Positions 7,288 to 14,766 of a DNA stretch of 27,300 bases are shown piece by piece (the first letter of the stretch is position 1; every line of letters starts with the position of its first letter). The notes under the pieces were generated by a model. It was not told the origin of the DNA. It saw nothing but the letters and a program-made list of their open reading frames with translations, and ran no database searches. Source of the stretch: Aphodosoma sp045658305 (GTDB lineage Bacteria; Bacteroidota; Bacteroidia; Bacteroidales; Paludibacteraceae); the NCBI GenBank assembly GCA_045658305.1, contig JAZOUT010000095.1, positions 1-27,300 on the forward strand, written 5' to 3'. Both the position numbers and the translations under genes were made by a program.

Positions 7288-8368
7288 ATAAGCTTAAAGT
7301 TTCTTTTATAAGGAGAGGAATTTTAGTATTTTCCATTATTCCTGTAAATTTATTGGCGTGAGGACCAAATGAATAGATTGGTACCATTGTACCTGTATGT
7401 CCTCCTGTATTGAATTGCGCTACTATGGTAGAGTCGGTATAAGAGCCATTGAGGATGGTCATACCGCCTGTTTCGTGGTCGGCTGTGATAACGACAAGGG
7501 TTTCTCCATCGCACTCGGCAAAGTCTAAGGCTACGCGGATAGCTCGGTCGAAATCGAGCACTTCGTCTATTACGCCTTCGGTATTGTTGCCATGACCTTG
7601 ATAGTCGATTTGTGAGCCTTCGACCATGAGGAAGAAGCCATCGCCTCGAGCATCTAACGACTTGATAGCCAAATCGACTGCATGAGGAAGAAAATCGCCA
7701 CGCTCAAAAGCTTTAGGCATATCACTGTCGGCACAGAGTGCGCCAAATGGCAATAATACAGGTGCTTCGATTGAGTCGAGAGAATAGACTATGTTGTAGT
7801 TGGCATTGCGGAGCGAGTCGGAATAGTTGAGCGAATCGGTGCGGAGTTCGAAATCGTTGCGACCGCCACCGACAAAGAAATCGATACCCGAAGTGAGCAT
7901 GTCGGCAGCAATCTCTTGGTACATGCCACGATTGATTTGATGAGCATAGAACGATGCAGGAGTGGCGTGAGTGATGCGAACAGTGGCAACGAGTCCGGTA
8001 GCCATGCCAGCCTGTTCGGCAGCAGAGAGTACAGATTTCACCGCTACGGAGTCGGCATTCATGCCAATCATGCCGTTGTTGGTTTTAGAGCCAGTGGCGA
8101 GGGCAGTGCCACCTGCGGCAGAGTCGGTGATATAGGAATTGGCAGAATAGGTTTTGGCAAGACCAGTGTGGGTGCAACGCTCGATGTTGAGGGTGCCACC
8201 ATTGGCTGTCATGCCAGCATAGAGTTGATTTAGTCCCATTCCATCTCCAATCATGAAGATTACGTTTTTTACTTTATGTGGTTTTGGATATTCTGTTTTG
8301 TTTGCACATTGATTGTTGCAACTGGCAAAGAGTACAAGAATTAGTGATAAAAATAGTGCTTTTTTCAT
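7286..8368 (-). CDS. phoA: Alkaline phosphatase, lipoprotein
   Basis: Metal-dependent phosphomonoesterase of the PhoA superfamily, predicted to be lipid-anchored in the envelope and to release phosphate from organic esters. The N-terminus is a lipoprotein signal with lipobox LFASC (C17). Catalytic motifs are intact: metal ligand D42 in IGDGMG, nucleophile S83 in TDSAAGGTALATG, THATPA (H134), MVEGSQIDYQGHGNN (E250, D255, H259), ITADHETGG (D297, H298) and HTGTMVP (H324). The 360-residue length is on the short side but complete. It is the last gene of the minus-strand run that starts at parA, 66 bases after the MerR-type gene. The middle of the gene is visibly richer in G and C than its ends. 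Confidence 0.95.
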   Translation of the reverse strand: MKKALFLSLILVLFASCNNQCANKTEYPKPHKVKNVIFMIGDGMGLNQLYAGMTANGGTLNIERCTHTGLAKTYSANSYITDSAAGGTALATGSKTNNGMIGMNADSVAVKSVLSAAEQAGMATGLVATVRITHATPASFYAHQINRGMYQEIAADMLTSGIDFFVGGGRNDFELRTDSLNYSDSLRNANYNIVYSLDSIEAPVLLPFGALCADSDMPKAFERGDFLPHAVDLAIKSLDARGDGFFLMVEGSQIDYQGHGNNTEGVIDEVLDFDRAIRVALDFAECDGETLVVITADHETGGMTILNGSYTDSTIVAQFNTGGHTGTMVPIYSFGPHANKFTGIMENTKIPLLIKETLSL

Positions 8369-8382
8369 AGTTTTTGTATGAG

Positions 8383-8419
8383 TGAAAGTATGGTTATCCT
8401 ATGAATAAGGTTGCTATTG
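8383..8419 (+). repeat. Fragment of the interspersed repeat family
   Basis: GAAAGTATGGTTATCCTATG and the bases after it match the reverse complement of 12649-12669 and resemble 25613-25634. Only the distal half of the repeat is present. It fills most of the 66-base gap between the MerR-type gene and the alkaline phosphatase gene. Confidence 0.6.
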
Positions 8420-8434
8420 GGTAGGGATTTTTAT

Positions 8435-8791
8435 TTAGTCGATAATGACTTCTTCGGCGAGGGCTTCATGTCCGTTAAGTTCGAGACGAATTGCCATTAA
8501 TTCTTTGCGTACTGATTTTAGAGTTTGGATTACTTTTAGACGTTTTTCATCGACGTCGCGATGATTTGCTAATCGTTCATTTACGCCTGCAAGTGTAAGG
8601 TGTTGGTCCTCAATAAGGAATTTTATTTGTCGTAGTAGGTCAATATCTTTTTGTATATAACGGCGTGTGCCACCAGCTGATTTATTTGGATTAAGTAGTG
8701 GTATCTCTTTTTCCCAAAACCGCAAAGTTGATTGTGGTAACTTTAATTCATTTGCCACTTCTCGTATTGAATAATATTTTTTATTTGTCAT
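8435..8791 (-). CDS. MerR-family transcriptional regulator
   Basis: Small DNA-binding regulator. The N-terminal winged helix is clear: YYSIREVANELKLPQSTLRF, then WEKEIPLLNPNKSAGGTRRY, the usual MerR helix-turn-helix and wing. A helical dimerisation region follows (RLKVIQTLKSVRKELMAIRLEL). There is no effector domain and no cysteine set for metal sensing. Start ATG 8791 is two bases after the mltD stop, so translational coupling is likely; a start at 8803 would overlap mltD by ten bases. It is 118 residues long. The target is unknown; the adjacent envelope genes are a guess only. Confidence 0.88.
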   Translation of the reverse strand: MTNKKYYSIREVANELKLPQSTLRFWEKEIPLLNPNKSAGGTRRYIQKDIDLLRQIKFLIEDQHLTLAGVNERLANHRDVDEKRLKVIQTLKSVRKELMAIRLELNGHEALAEEVIID

Positions 8792-8793
8792 AT

Positions 8794-10068
8794 TTATTTG
8801 CAAATACGAAGTTTTTGTCCTATGCGTATTGTTGTAGAATTGAGTTTATTCCACTTTTGAATATTTTTCACTGATACGCGATATTTTTTTGCGATTCCAC
8901 CAAGAGTATCTCCACTCTTGACTTTGTAGTAAATAACCTCACCTTCAGACGGTTCAAACTTCACTTCGCGTTTAGCTAACTCGGGTTTATAAGCCAAAAT
9001 GCTATCGCGATTGAGGGCATAGGAATTGATATGCTCGAAAGGCACAACAAGAGGGTAAGGCTTGATGTTGCCAGGGATGATGTCGTAACGATACTGAGGA
9101 TTGAGGAATTTGAGTTCGTCGAGCGGAATATTGACCTTTTCGGCAATTTGCTGAAGGTGAACACGGTCGGAAATCATGACAGTGTCGGTAGCATAATTGA
9201 AGAGAGGAGTGGCAGGACACATGTTGTGCTCTTCGTAGAAATTCATTATGTAGTTTGCTGCAATGAAGAGTGGCACATAACTACGAGTTTCGCGAGGGAG
9301 ATATGGATAGATTTCCCAGAAATTGCGTTTGCCATTAGCAATACGAATAGCTTTTGCCACATTGCCAGGTCCACAATTATAGGCTGCAATCACAAGGTGC
9401 CAATCGCCATAGAGCTTGTATAAATCGGCAAGGAAACGAGCGGCAGCATCGGAAGCCTTGCGAGGGTCGCGACGCTCATCGACCATGCTATTGACTTCGA
9501 GACCATAGATTTTGCCTGTGCCAACCATGAATTGCCACAAGCCCATAGCACCAACAGGTGATTTGGCCTTGGCATTGAGGGCACTCTCTATAACAGGTAA
9601 ATATTTCAATTCGAGAGGTACATCATAACGATTCAACGCCTCTTCGAACATCGGGAAATAGTAGGCATTGCCGATGCCGAGCATGTAGCCTACATCTTTA
9701 GGGCAACGCGCATAGCGTTCGATACACGACTTAACTACACGATTATAGGTCATCTCCATGACATGCGGCATTGATTGCAAACGTGTTATATAGACCGAAT
9801 CGGAATAATATATAGCTCCACTATCAGTGCGCTCGCATTCTATTTGGAATGATTTTTCAATGAAATAATCATGTAATATGGTGTCTAATGGTAGCAAGGC
9901 GATATATTGCGTATCTAATTGAAGATCAAGAGTTGTGTCTAATTTAGAGTTGAGAGTTGAATCTGAAATTGTGAGGATATAATCAGAAACAGTGAAGAGA
10001 GAATCTTGTGCTATTACATTGATAGACAAGATTGAAGAGAATATTATATATAAGAATTTTCTCATCAT
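8794..10068 (-). CDS. mltD: Membrane-bound lytic murein transglycosylase D-like protein with LysM domain
   Basis: Periplasmic peptidoglycan-cleaving enzyme. There is a signal peptide at residues 1-20 ending VIA-QD. The SLT domain begins near residue 145 with LELKYLPVIESALN, which contains the catalytic glutamate E161, followed by SPVGAMGLWQFM and AAYNCGPGNVAKAI. A C-terminal LysM repeat (YYKVKSGDTLGGIAKKYRVS, then IRIGQKLRI) would bind peptidoglycan. At 424 residues it is typical of phylum homologues that carry one LysM. Residues 30-110 are serine/threonine/aspartate-rich linker, partly encoded by AGAGTTG-type seven-base units. It lies 16 bases after the DUF5683 gene. Two adjacent ATG codons (10068 and 10065) are both possible starts. 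Confidence 0.94.
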   Translation of the reverse strand: MMRKFLYIIFSSILSINVIAQDSLFTVSDYILTISDSTLNSKLDTTLDLQLDTQYIALLPLDTILHDYFIEKSFQIECERTDSGAIYYSDSVYITRLQSMPHVMEMTYNRVVKSCIERYARCPKDVGYMLGIGNAYYFPMFEEALNRYDVPLELKYLPVIESALNAKAKSPVGAMGLWQFMVGTGKIYGLEVNSMVDERRDPRKASDAAARFLADLYKLYGDWHLVIAAYNCGPGNVAKAIRIANGKRNFWEIYPYLPRETRSYVPLFIAANYIMNFYEEHNMCPATPLFNYATDTVMISDRVHLQQIAEKVNIPLDELKFLNPQYRYDIIPGNIKPYPLVVPFEHINSYALNRDSILAYKPELAKREVKFEPSEGEVIYYKVKSGDTLGGIAKKYRVSVKNIQKWNKLNSTTIRIGQKLRICK

Positions 10069-10084
10069 AAAAAATATGTGTTAG

Positions 10085-10816
10085 TTAAAAATAAATTTGC
10101 ATTTGACAACTTGCAGTTGGTTTGCCTGTATGTTGTTCTATATCTAATTTTGGACGTACTTTCATAGATAAGTCTGTACTAATGTCAAAGTCAGCTAATT
10201 GAGCATCTACATAGGCATCTATCACTGATAAAGCATAGACTGCTACACCAACTACTATGAATATATCTCGATAACGGCGATATGAGTTTACACGATTTTT
10301 TACATAATTTCCGGCACTTGATTCGGGATAACCTTGAGGTATTAATTCAAGATGATAATTTGTATTAGGATCAGAATCTAAATAATCGCGATATCCTTTC
10401 ATGTAATCATTGTAATGTCCACCATAATAGGAAACAGCATATGCTACACCCATTGCGCCACCATATATTATTGGTAATTTCCAATATTTACGATTATAAA
10501 TTTGACCAGCACCTGGAAAAGTCAATCCTAACCAAAGACTTTTATTCGGATCAGGTTTGAAATTTGCTTGGTCTAAAGCTCGTTGCTCTCGACGTATTTG
10601 TTTAGCTAAACGAATAGAATCTTTTTGTAGAGATGTGTTTTTTTCTATCTCTAATTGCGAATTGAGAGTTGTAAATTGAGTGTTAGAGCTTAAAGAGGAT
10701 TGAGCAGAAAATATTGTTGTATCAGATAATAATTGTGAATTGTCGGATTGTGCTTGTAGCAAACCTGCTACAAACACACAAAATAGCAATATATACAATT
10801 TGCAACAATTCGGCAT
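10085..10816 (-). CDS. DUF5683-containing exported membrane protein
   Basis: Function unknown. It has a signal peptide (residues 1 to about 22, ending LLQAQ), a low-complexity linker (about 25-60), then a DUF5683-type domain beginning KSLWLGLTFPGAGQIYNRKY, with hydrophobic segments around WKLPIIYGGAMGVAYAVSYY and DIFIVVGVAVYALSVIDAYV. The GAGQxYN element is typical of this family. It is nine bases downstream of parB and 16 upstream of mltD, an arrangement I recall from other Bacteroidales. Part of the linker is encoded by a seven-base tract at 10653-10694. Confidence 0.85.
   Translation of the reverse strand: MPNCCKLYILLFCVFVAGLLQAQSDNSQLLSDTTIFSAQSSLSSNTQFTTLNSQLEIEKNTSLQKDSIRLAKQIRREQRALDQANFKPDPNKSLWLGLTFPGAGQIYNRKYWKLPIIYGGAMGVAYAVSYYGGHYNDYMKGYRDYLDSDPNTNYHLELIPQGYPESSAGNYVKNRVNSYRRYRDIFIVVGVAVYALSVIDAYVDAQLADFDISTDLSMKVRPKLDIEQHTGKPTASCQMQIYF
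10653..10694. repeat. Seven-base tandem tract inside the DUF5683 gene
   Basis: Six consecutive heptamers with consensus AATTGAG on the plus strand (units AATTGCG, AATTGAG, AGTTGTA, AATTGAG and two degenerate ones) encode the linker residues SNTQFTTLNSQLEI of the minus-strand gene. They resemble the heptamers near other gene starts in this window. Confidence 0.55.
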
Positions 10817-10825
10817 TTTAAAATC

Positions 10826-11698
10826 TTATATTTTATCGAACAATGACATTAATCGCATCAAATCTTCATCAGAATCAAAAGGAATAACCACCTTGCCTTT
10901 ACCTTTTTCGTTGTAAGATAATTTGACATGTGCATTGAATTTTTCGTTTAATTCTTTGCAAAGTGTGTCATACTCTTCCGGCATAATAGTATGTTGTTTT
11001 TCTTTCTTTTCTGCTTTTTCTGTTGTTTCGCCAGTTGCTGCCATGCGCACCAATTCTTCGGTACGACGCACTGATGCTCCTTCGTTCAACACTTGCGCAT
11101 AAATAGCCAACATTTGTTCTGGATTATCAACACTAACGAGAGCTCGAGCATGACCCATATCTATCTTTTTATCTTTCAAACCCATTTGTATTTCAGCAGG
11201 AAGTTTAAGAAGACGAAGATAGTTTGTGATAGTTGCACGCTTTTTGCCAACACGTTCAGCTAAAGCTTCTTGTGTGAGATTGAGTGTAGCTACAAGGCTA
11301 TTATAACTTAACGCAATTTCTATGGCGTTCAAATCTTCACGTTGGATATTCTCAATGAGCGCCATCTCCATCACTTGCCCGTCATCTACATCACGAATAT
11401 ATGCAGGAATTTTGTTTAATCCTGCTAATTTAGATGCACGATAACGACGCTCACCTGCAATTATTTGGTAGTTATCATCGCTGATTTTGCGTAATGTAAT
11501 AGGGCTAATGATACCATTAGCACGAATAGATGCCGCCAACTCCTCAAGAGCCTCATCGTCAAATTCAGTACGAGGCTGATTTGGGTTTGGTTTTATCTTG
11601 CTTATTTCTATCTTATTAAAAATGGTCGAACCAACTGCAGCCACTGGTTCTGTCTCAATCAATGCGCTTAGTCCACGACCTAATGCTTGTTTTTTCAT
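10826..11698 (-). CDS. parB: Chromosome partitioning protein ParB / Spo0J (CTPase clamp)
   Basis: Binds parS sites and spreads along the origin region as a CTP-dependent clamp, working with ParA. The N-terminal domain has PNPNQPRTEF and the nucleotide-binding signature GERRYRA (82-88), plus ENIQREDLN (116-124). The helix-turn-helix TQEALAERVGKKRATITNYL (142-161) would read parS. A lysine/glutamate-rich linker and C-terminal dimerisation domain follow. The 290-residue length is normal. It lies 94 bases downstream of parA and nine upstream of the DUF5683 gene. Confidence 0.97.
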   Translation of the reverse strand: MKKQALGRGLSALIETEPVAAVGSTIFNKIEISKIKPNPNQPRTEFDDEALEELAASIRANGIISPITLRKISDDNYQIIAGERRYRASKLAGLNKIPAYIRDVDDGQVMEMALIENIQREDLNAIEIALSYNSLVATLNLTQEALAERVGKKRATITNYLRLLKLPAEIQMGLKDKKIDMGHARALVSVDNPEQMLAIYAQVLNEGASVRRTEELVRMAATGETTEKAEKKEKQHTIMPEEYDTLCKELNEKFNAHVKLSYNEKGKGKVVIPFDSDEDLMRLMSLFDKI

Positions 11699-11710
11699 AT
11701 TCTAAATTAA

Positions 11711-11793
11711 TAATAACGAGTAGCGAGTAACAAAACTTGCCATTCGGATTGTTTTTAGACTTTTAATAACGAGTAATGAGACTCGCCATTCCC
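11711..11793. repeat. Direct repeats between parA and parB
   Basis: TAATAACGAGTA occurs at 11711-11722 and 11763-11774, and each copy is followed after a short variable stretch by a GCCATTC. The first copy continues with a second seven-base unit (ACGAGTA, GCGAGTA). The second contains the small inverted pair CGAGT...ACTCG (11770-11785). They occupy most of the 94-base gap. Confidence 0.65.
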
Positions 11794-12554
11794 TATCCCT
11801 TATTTATAAGTTCTTTAGCAAGTTCTATATGATTTTGTGCTCCACGCGAATCTGGGTCATAAACCAATGCTGGTTGTCCGTATGAAGTCGCCTCAGAAAG
11901 TTTTACGTTACGTTGAATTGTGGTTTTGAATACCATATCACCGAAGTGTTTACGTACCTCTTCAGCCACTTGGTTAGCATAACGAAGACGAGCATCAAAC
12001 ATAGTAAGCAAGAAACCTTCGATATTAAGCGCAGGATTTAAGCCACTTTTTATAATTTTAATAGTATTCAATAACTTGCCAATACCTTCAAGAGCAAAAT
12101 ATTCACATTGAACAGGGATTATTACCGAATCGGCAGCCGTAAGAGCATTGACCGTAATAAGTCCTAACGATGGCGAGCAGTCGATGATAATATAGTCATA
12201 TTTACTCTTCTCTGTTATCAACATATTGCGCATACATTTCTCGCGATTCTCGAGGTTAAGCATCTCTATCTCAGCACCTACAAGGTCGATATGCGAAGGT
12301 ACAATTTTCAAACCTTCAATGTCGGTATCGAAAGTAGCATCGGCTACCTTCACCTCACCAATCATACACTCATAAACCGTTGTTTTTAATTCTTTAATTT
12401 CTACACCTAAACCTGACGAAGCATTTGCTTGTGGGTCAGCATCGATGAGTAGCACCGTTTTTCCCTGTTTTGCCAACGATGCCGAAAGATTGATACTAGT
12501 GGTTGTCTTACCCACACCACCCTTCTGATTTGCTATTGCTATAATTTTTCCCAT
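11793..12554 (-). CDS. parA: Chromosome partitioning ATPase ParA / Soj
   Basis: ATPase that drives origin segregation with ParB. The deviant Walker A motif KGGVGKTT (residues 11-18) is followed by LLIDADPQANASSGLG (D38, D40) and a Walker B segment YDYIIIDCSPSLG. At 253 residues it is the short, chromosomal Soj type without an N-terminal DNA-binding domain. The open frame reaches 12596, but ATG 12554 gives the conserved MGKIIAIANQKGG start. It heads a minus-strand run into parB, the DUF5683 gene, mltD, the MerR-type gene and the phosphatase gene. No matching -7 box was found upstream. Confidence 0.97.
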   Translation of the reverse strand: MGKIIAIANQKGGVGKTTTSINLSASLAKQGKTVLLIDADPQANASSGLGVEIKELKTTVYECMIGEVKVADATFDTDIEGLKIVPSHIDLVGAEIEMLNLENREKCMRNMLITEKSKYDYIIIDCSPSLGLITVNALTAADSVIIPVQCEYFALEGIGKLLNTIKIIKSGLNPALNIEGFLLTMFDARLRYANQVAEEVRKHFGDMVFKTTIQRNVKLSEATSYGQPALVYDPDSRGAQNHIELAKELINKG

Positions 12555-12645
12555 AATTTCTATTTTTATTAAGTCAGAATAACAAAAAAATCTCAAAAAT
12601 TCATAAGTCTCATAACCCTATTCAATAATATACGAACAATATATT

Positions 12646-12712
12646 GCTTCATAGGATAACCATACCTTCCAAGATAGTGAACCTTACCTTCAAGCAACCC
12701 ATATCAAAGAAG
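12646..12712 (-). repeat. Interspersed GCTTGAAGGTA repeat, copy 2
   Basis: On the minus strand this reads CTTCTTTGATATGGGTTGCT, GAAGGTAAGGTTCACTATC, GAAGGTATGGTTATCCTATG. The last two parts are imperfect tandem units of about 23 bases. It matches copy 1 (4746-4784) in its first half and copy 3 (25586-25660) along most of its length. It lies in the 214-base gap between parA and the glycosyltransferase gene. Confidence 0.75.
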
Positions 12713-12768
12713 TCCGCCATATAAACCTAAACTTTTTGGGTGTGGTAGCCTTAATAGTTTTTGATATC

Positions 12769-13800
12769 TTATTTTATCTTTTCTAAATTTCTTTCAATAA
12801 CTTCAATTATTTTGCTCGAATGGAGACTCTCAAGACAGCGGTAGTCGCCATATTTGCATTTGCGGTCGGAATGAGCCGTACAAGGCCGGCATGAGAAATC
12901 AACTCCTACGCAGTTGTCTATTGATTGTTTCCACCCGAGGAAACCAGAATAAGGATGTGTTGCTCCCCATACACTTACCACAGGTACAGCCATCAACGAA
13001 GCCAAGTGCATATTTGCCGAGTCCATACTTACCATCACATCAAGCCGATTCATCAACGCTAACTCATCATCAAGTTGCAAATTAGTATATACCGCATAAA
13101 CATTCTCATATAATGATTGCCAATCCGACAATAACTCATTCTCCATTTCTCCAGCACCAAACAAAAATATTTTAGTATTAGGCTGTTTGTCAAAATGCAT
13201 AATAATATTCTTCATCTTGCGGAAAGGCAACGTTTTGCCTCTCGCTATTGAAAATGGCGCAATACCAATCCATTGCCCTTGTTTTTCGCCGTATAATTTT
13301 GTGATTTTATCTTTTTGTTCAATCGAAGGCTCATATAGTTTACAGAACGAATCATTTACTTTTAACCCAATTTTAGCATATAAACGAGCCTGTCGGTCGA
13401 AAATTGTAGGTATTGGATGATATTTTTCTGCTCCATGCTTAATCAAACGTTTTTGTTCTGCTGAAGCAAATCCAATAGCCAAAGTTTTAGTGCCTGAAAG
13501 TATAAATAGGCGGGTAATCATTTTTGTGCGCCACGAGCGTTGCATATCAAGCACCACATCAGGGCGTAAGGCTTTTAATTCCTTAAAAAGTCGATATATC
13601 CCTATAGGACTTTTGTGCGCTCCACGAATATCACTTCCAACGAATGTAATATTGTTTATCTTATCAAAAAGCGGACGCAAAAAACTACGACTAAGCACAA
13701 CAAATTCATGTTCAGGATAGTCGCGCGTAAGCCCATAAAGTTGTGGAACAATTGCCGCAACATTACTAATTGATGAAAAACAAGTTATCAACACTCTCAT
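12769..13800 (-). CDS. Glycosyltransferase family 9 (heptosyltransferase-like) protein
   Basis: Probably transfers a heptose or related sugar during lipopolysaccharide core assembly, at the cytoplasmic face of the inner membrane. The N-terminal Rossmann start MRVLITCFSSISNVAAIVPQ and the GT9 donor-site pattern DSANMHLASLMAVPVVSVWG near the C-terminus identify the family. A cysteine-rich C-terminal stretch (CVGVDFSCRPC...CKYGDYRC) is typical of phylum members. The 343-residue length fits. It stands alone between the parA promoter region and tpiA, with a promoter candidate at 13846-13853. Donor and acceptor cannot be assigned from sequence. Confidence 0.88.
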   Translation of the reverse strand: MRVLITCFSSISNVAAIVPQLYGLTRDYPEHEFVVLSRSFLRPLFDKINNITFVGSDIRGAHKSPIGIYRLFKELKALRPDVVLDMQRSWRTKMITRLFILSGTKTLAIGFASAEQKRLIKHGAEKYHPIPTIFDRQARLYAKIGLKVNDSFCKLYEPSIEQKDKITKLYGEKQGQWIGIAPFSIARGKTLPFRKMKNIIMHFDKQPNTKIFLFGAGEMENELLSDWQSLYENVYAVYTNLQLDDELALMNRLDVMVSMDSANMHLASLMAVPVVSVWGATHPYSGFLGWKQSIDNCVGVDFSCRPCTAHSDRKCKYGDYRCLESLHSSKIIEVIERNLEKIK

Positions 13801-13845
13801 AATTACTCATTTAGTATTTACATAGTAACCTATGCAAATAAAGTA

Positions 13846-13853
13846 CAAAAATA
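13846..13853 (-). promoter_or_regulatory. -7 promoter box for the glycosyltransferase gene
   Basis: The minus strand reads TATTTTTG, matching TAnnTTTG, 46 bases upstream of the start codon at 13800. No convincing -33 element was seen, and the box is AT-rich enough to occur by chance. Confidence 0.4.
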
Positions 13854-13915
13854 GTAATTTTTCTCGAATGTTCCACGCAGTTTTTAGTTAAAAATATTAA
13901 CAAGATATTAACAAG

Positions 13916-13955
13916 AAAAAATCTTCATCTTGCAATAGCAAAATGAAGATTTTTT
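13916..13955 (-). terminator. Intrinsic terminator after tpiA
   Basis: A 13-bp stem (13916-13928 with 13943-13955; AAAAAATCTTCAT and complement) surrounds a 14-base loop. On the minus strand the hairpin ends in a T-run. It lies about 50 bases beyond the tpiA stop codon. Confidence 0.85.
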
Positions 13956-14004
13956 TATTTATGGCAGACGTTCGAGCCGAGTGTCCTTACTGTGTATTGT
14001 AAAA

Positions 14005-14754
14005 TTAGAATGCGTTAATGATAGCGCAGAAGTCATCAGCTTTGAGTGATGCGCCACCGATGAGGCCACCGTCAATGTCAGGGTTAGCGAAGAGGCCTGC
14101 AGCATTTTTAGCATTACAGCTACCACCATAAAGGATTGATGTGTTGTCAGCTACCTCTTTACCATATTTTTCAGCGATAAGGCTACGGATGTAAGCATGG
14201 ATTTCTTGTGCTTGCTCTGGAGTGGCAGTAAGACCTGTACCAATAGCCCAAACTGGTTCGTAAGCAATAACGAGTTTGCCAAAATCTTCAGCTGAAAGGT
14301 TGAATACTGAACCTTCAAGTTGTGCTTTAACTACTTCGTTTTGACGGTTAGCTTCGCGCTCTTCTTTTACTTCACCAATACAGAAAATTGGACGGAGGTT
14401 GTTGGCCAAAGCTAATTGTACTTTTTCTCGAAGTATTTCGTATGTTTCGCCATAGTAAGTGCGACGTTCAGAGTGACCGATGATGCAATATGTTGCGCCT
14501 GTAGAAGCTACCATTTCGGCAGAAACCTCGCCTGTATAAGCACCAGATGCGTGGTCGGCACAGTTTTCGGCAGCAACAGCAATTGGAGAACCTTTAACTA
14601 ATTCTGCCACAGTTGCAAGGTGGATAAATGGTGTACCGATTATCACATCGCAATTAGGGTTAGATACTTTTTCTTTCAATTCTGCAGCCAAAGCTACGCC
14701 TTCTTGCAGGTTTTTGTTCATTTTCCAGTTACCTGCTACAATGTTTTTTCTCAT
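14005..14754 (-). CDS. tpiA: Triosephosphate isomerase
   Basis: Glycolytic enzyme interconverting dihydroxyacetone phosphate and glyceraldehyde 3-phosphate. All active-site elements are present: AGNWKMNK (N9, K11), IIGHSERR (H94), AYEPVWAIGTG (E166, the general base, and the start of the flexible loop) and ILYGGSC. The 249-residue length is normal. It follows the DoxX-type gene by 12 bases and ends before a strong terminator, so it closes the DUF1599-DoxX-tpiA run. Confidence 0.98.
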   Translation of the reverse strand: MRKNIVAGNWKMNKNLQEGVALAAELKEKVSNPNCDVIIGTPFIHLATVAELVKGSPIAVAAENCADHASGAYTGEVSAEMVASTGATYCIIGHSERRTYYGETYEILREKVQLALANNLRPIFCIGEVKEEREANRQNEVVKAQLEGSVFNLSAEDFGKLVIAYEPVWAIGTGLTATPEQAQEIHAYIRSLIAEKYGKEVADNTSILYGGSCNAKNAAGLFANPDIDGGLIGGASLKADDFCAIINAF

Positions 14755-14766
14755 ATTCTTGGATTT

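Noticed and set aside
7289..8368. Phosphate-regulon operon joining the phosphatase and the Na/Pi transporter
   Set aside because: The two genes lie 8 kb apart with terminators and unrelated genes between them, and no shared operator was seen.
13868..13879. TGTTCCACGCAG as a parS site
   Set aside because: Only the left half-site is present; the right half does not form the palindrome.
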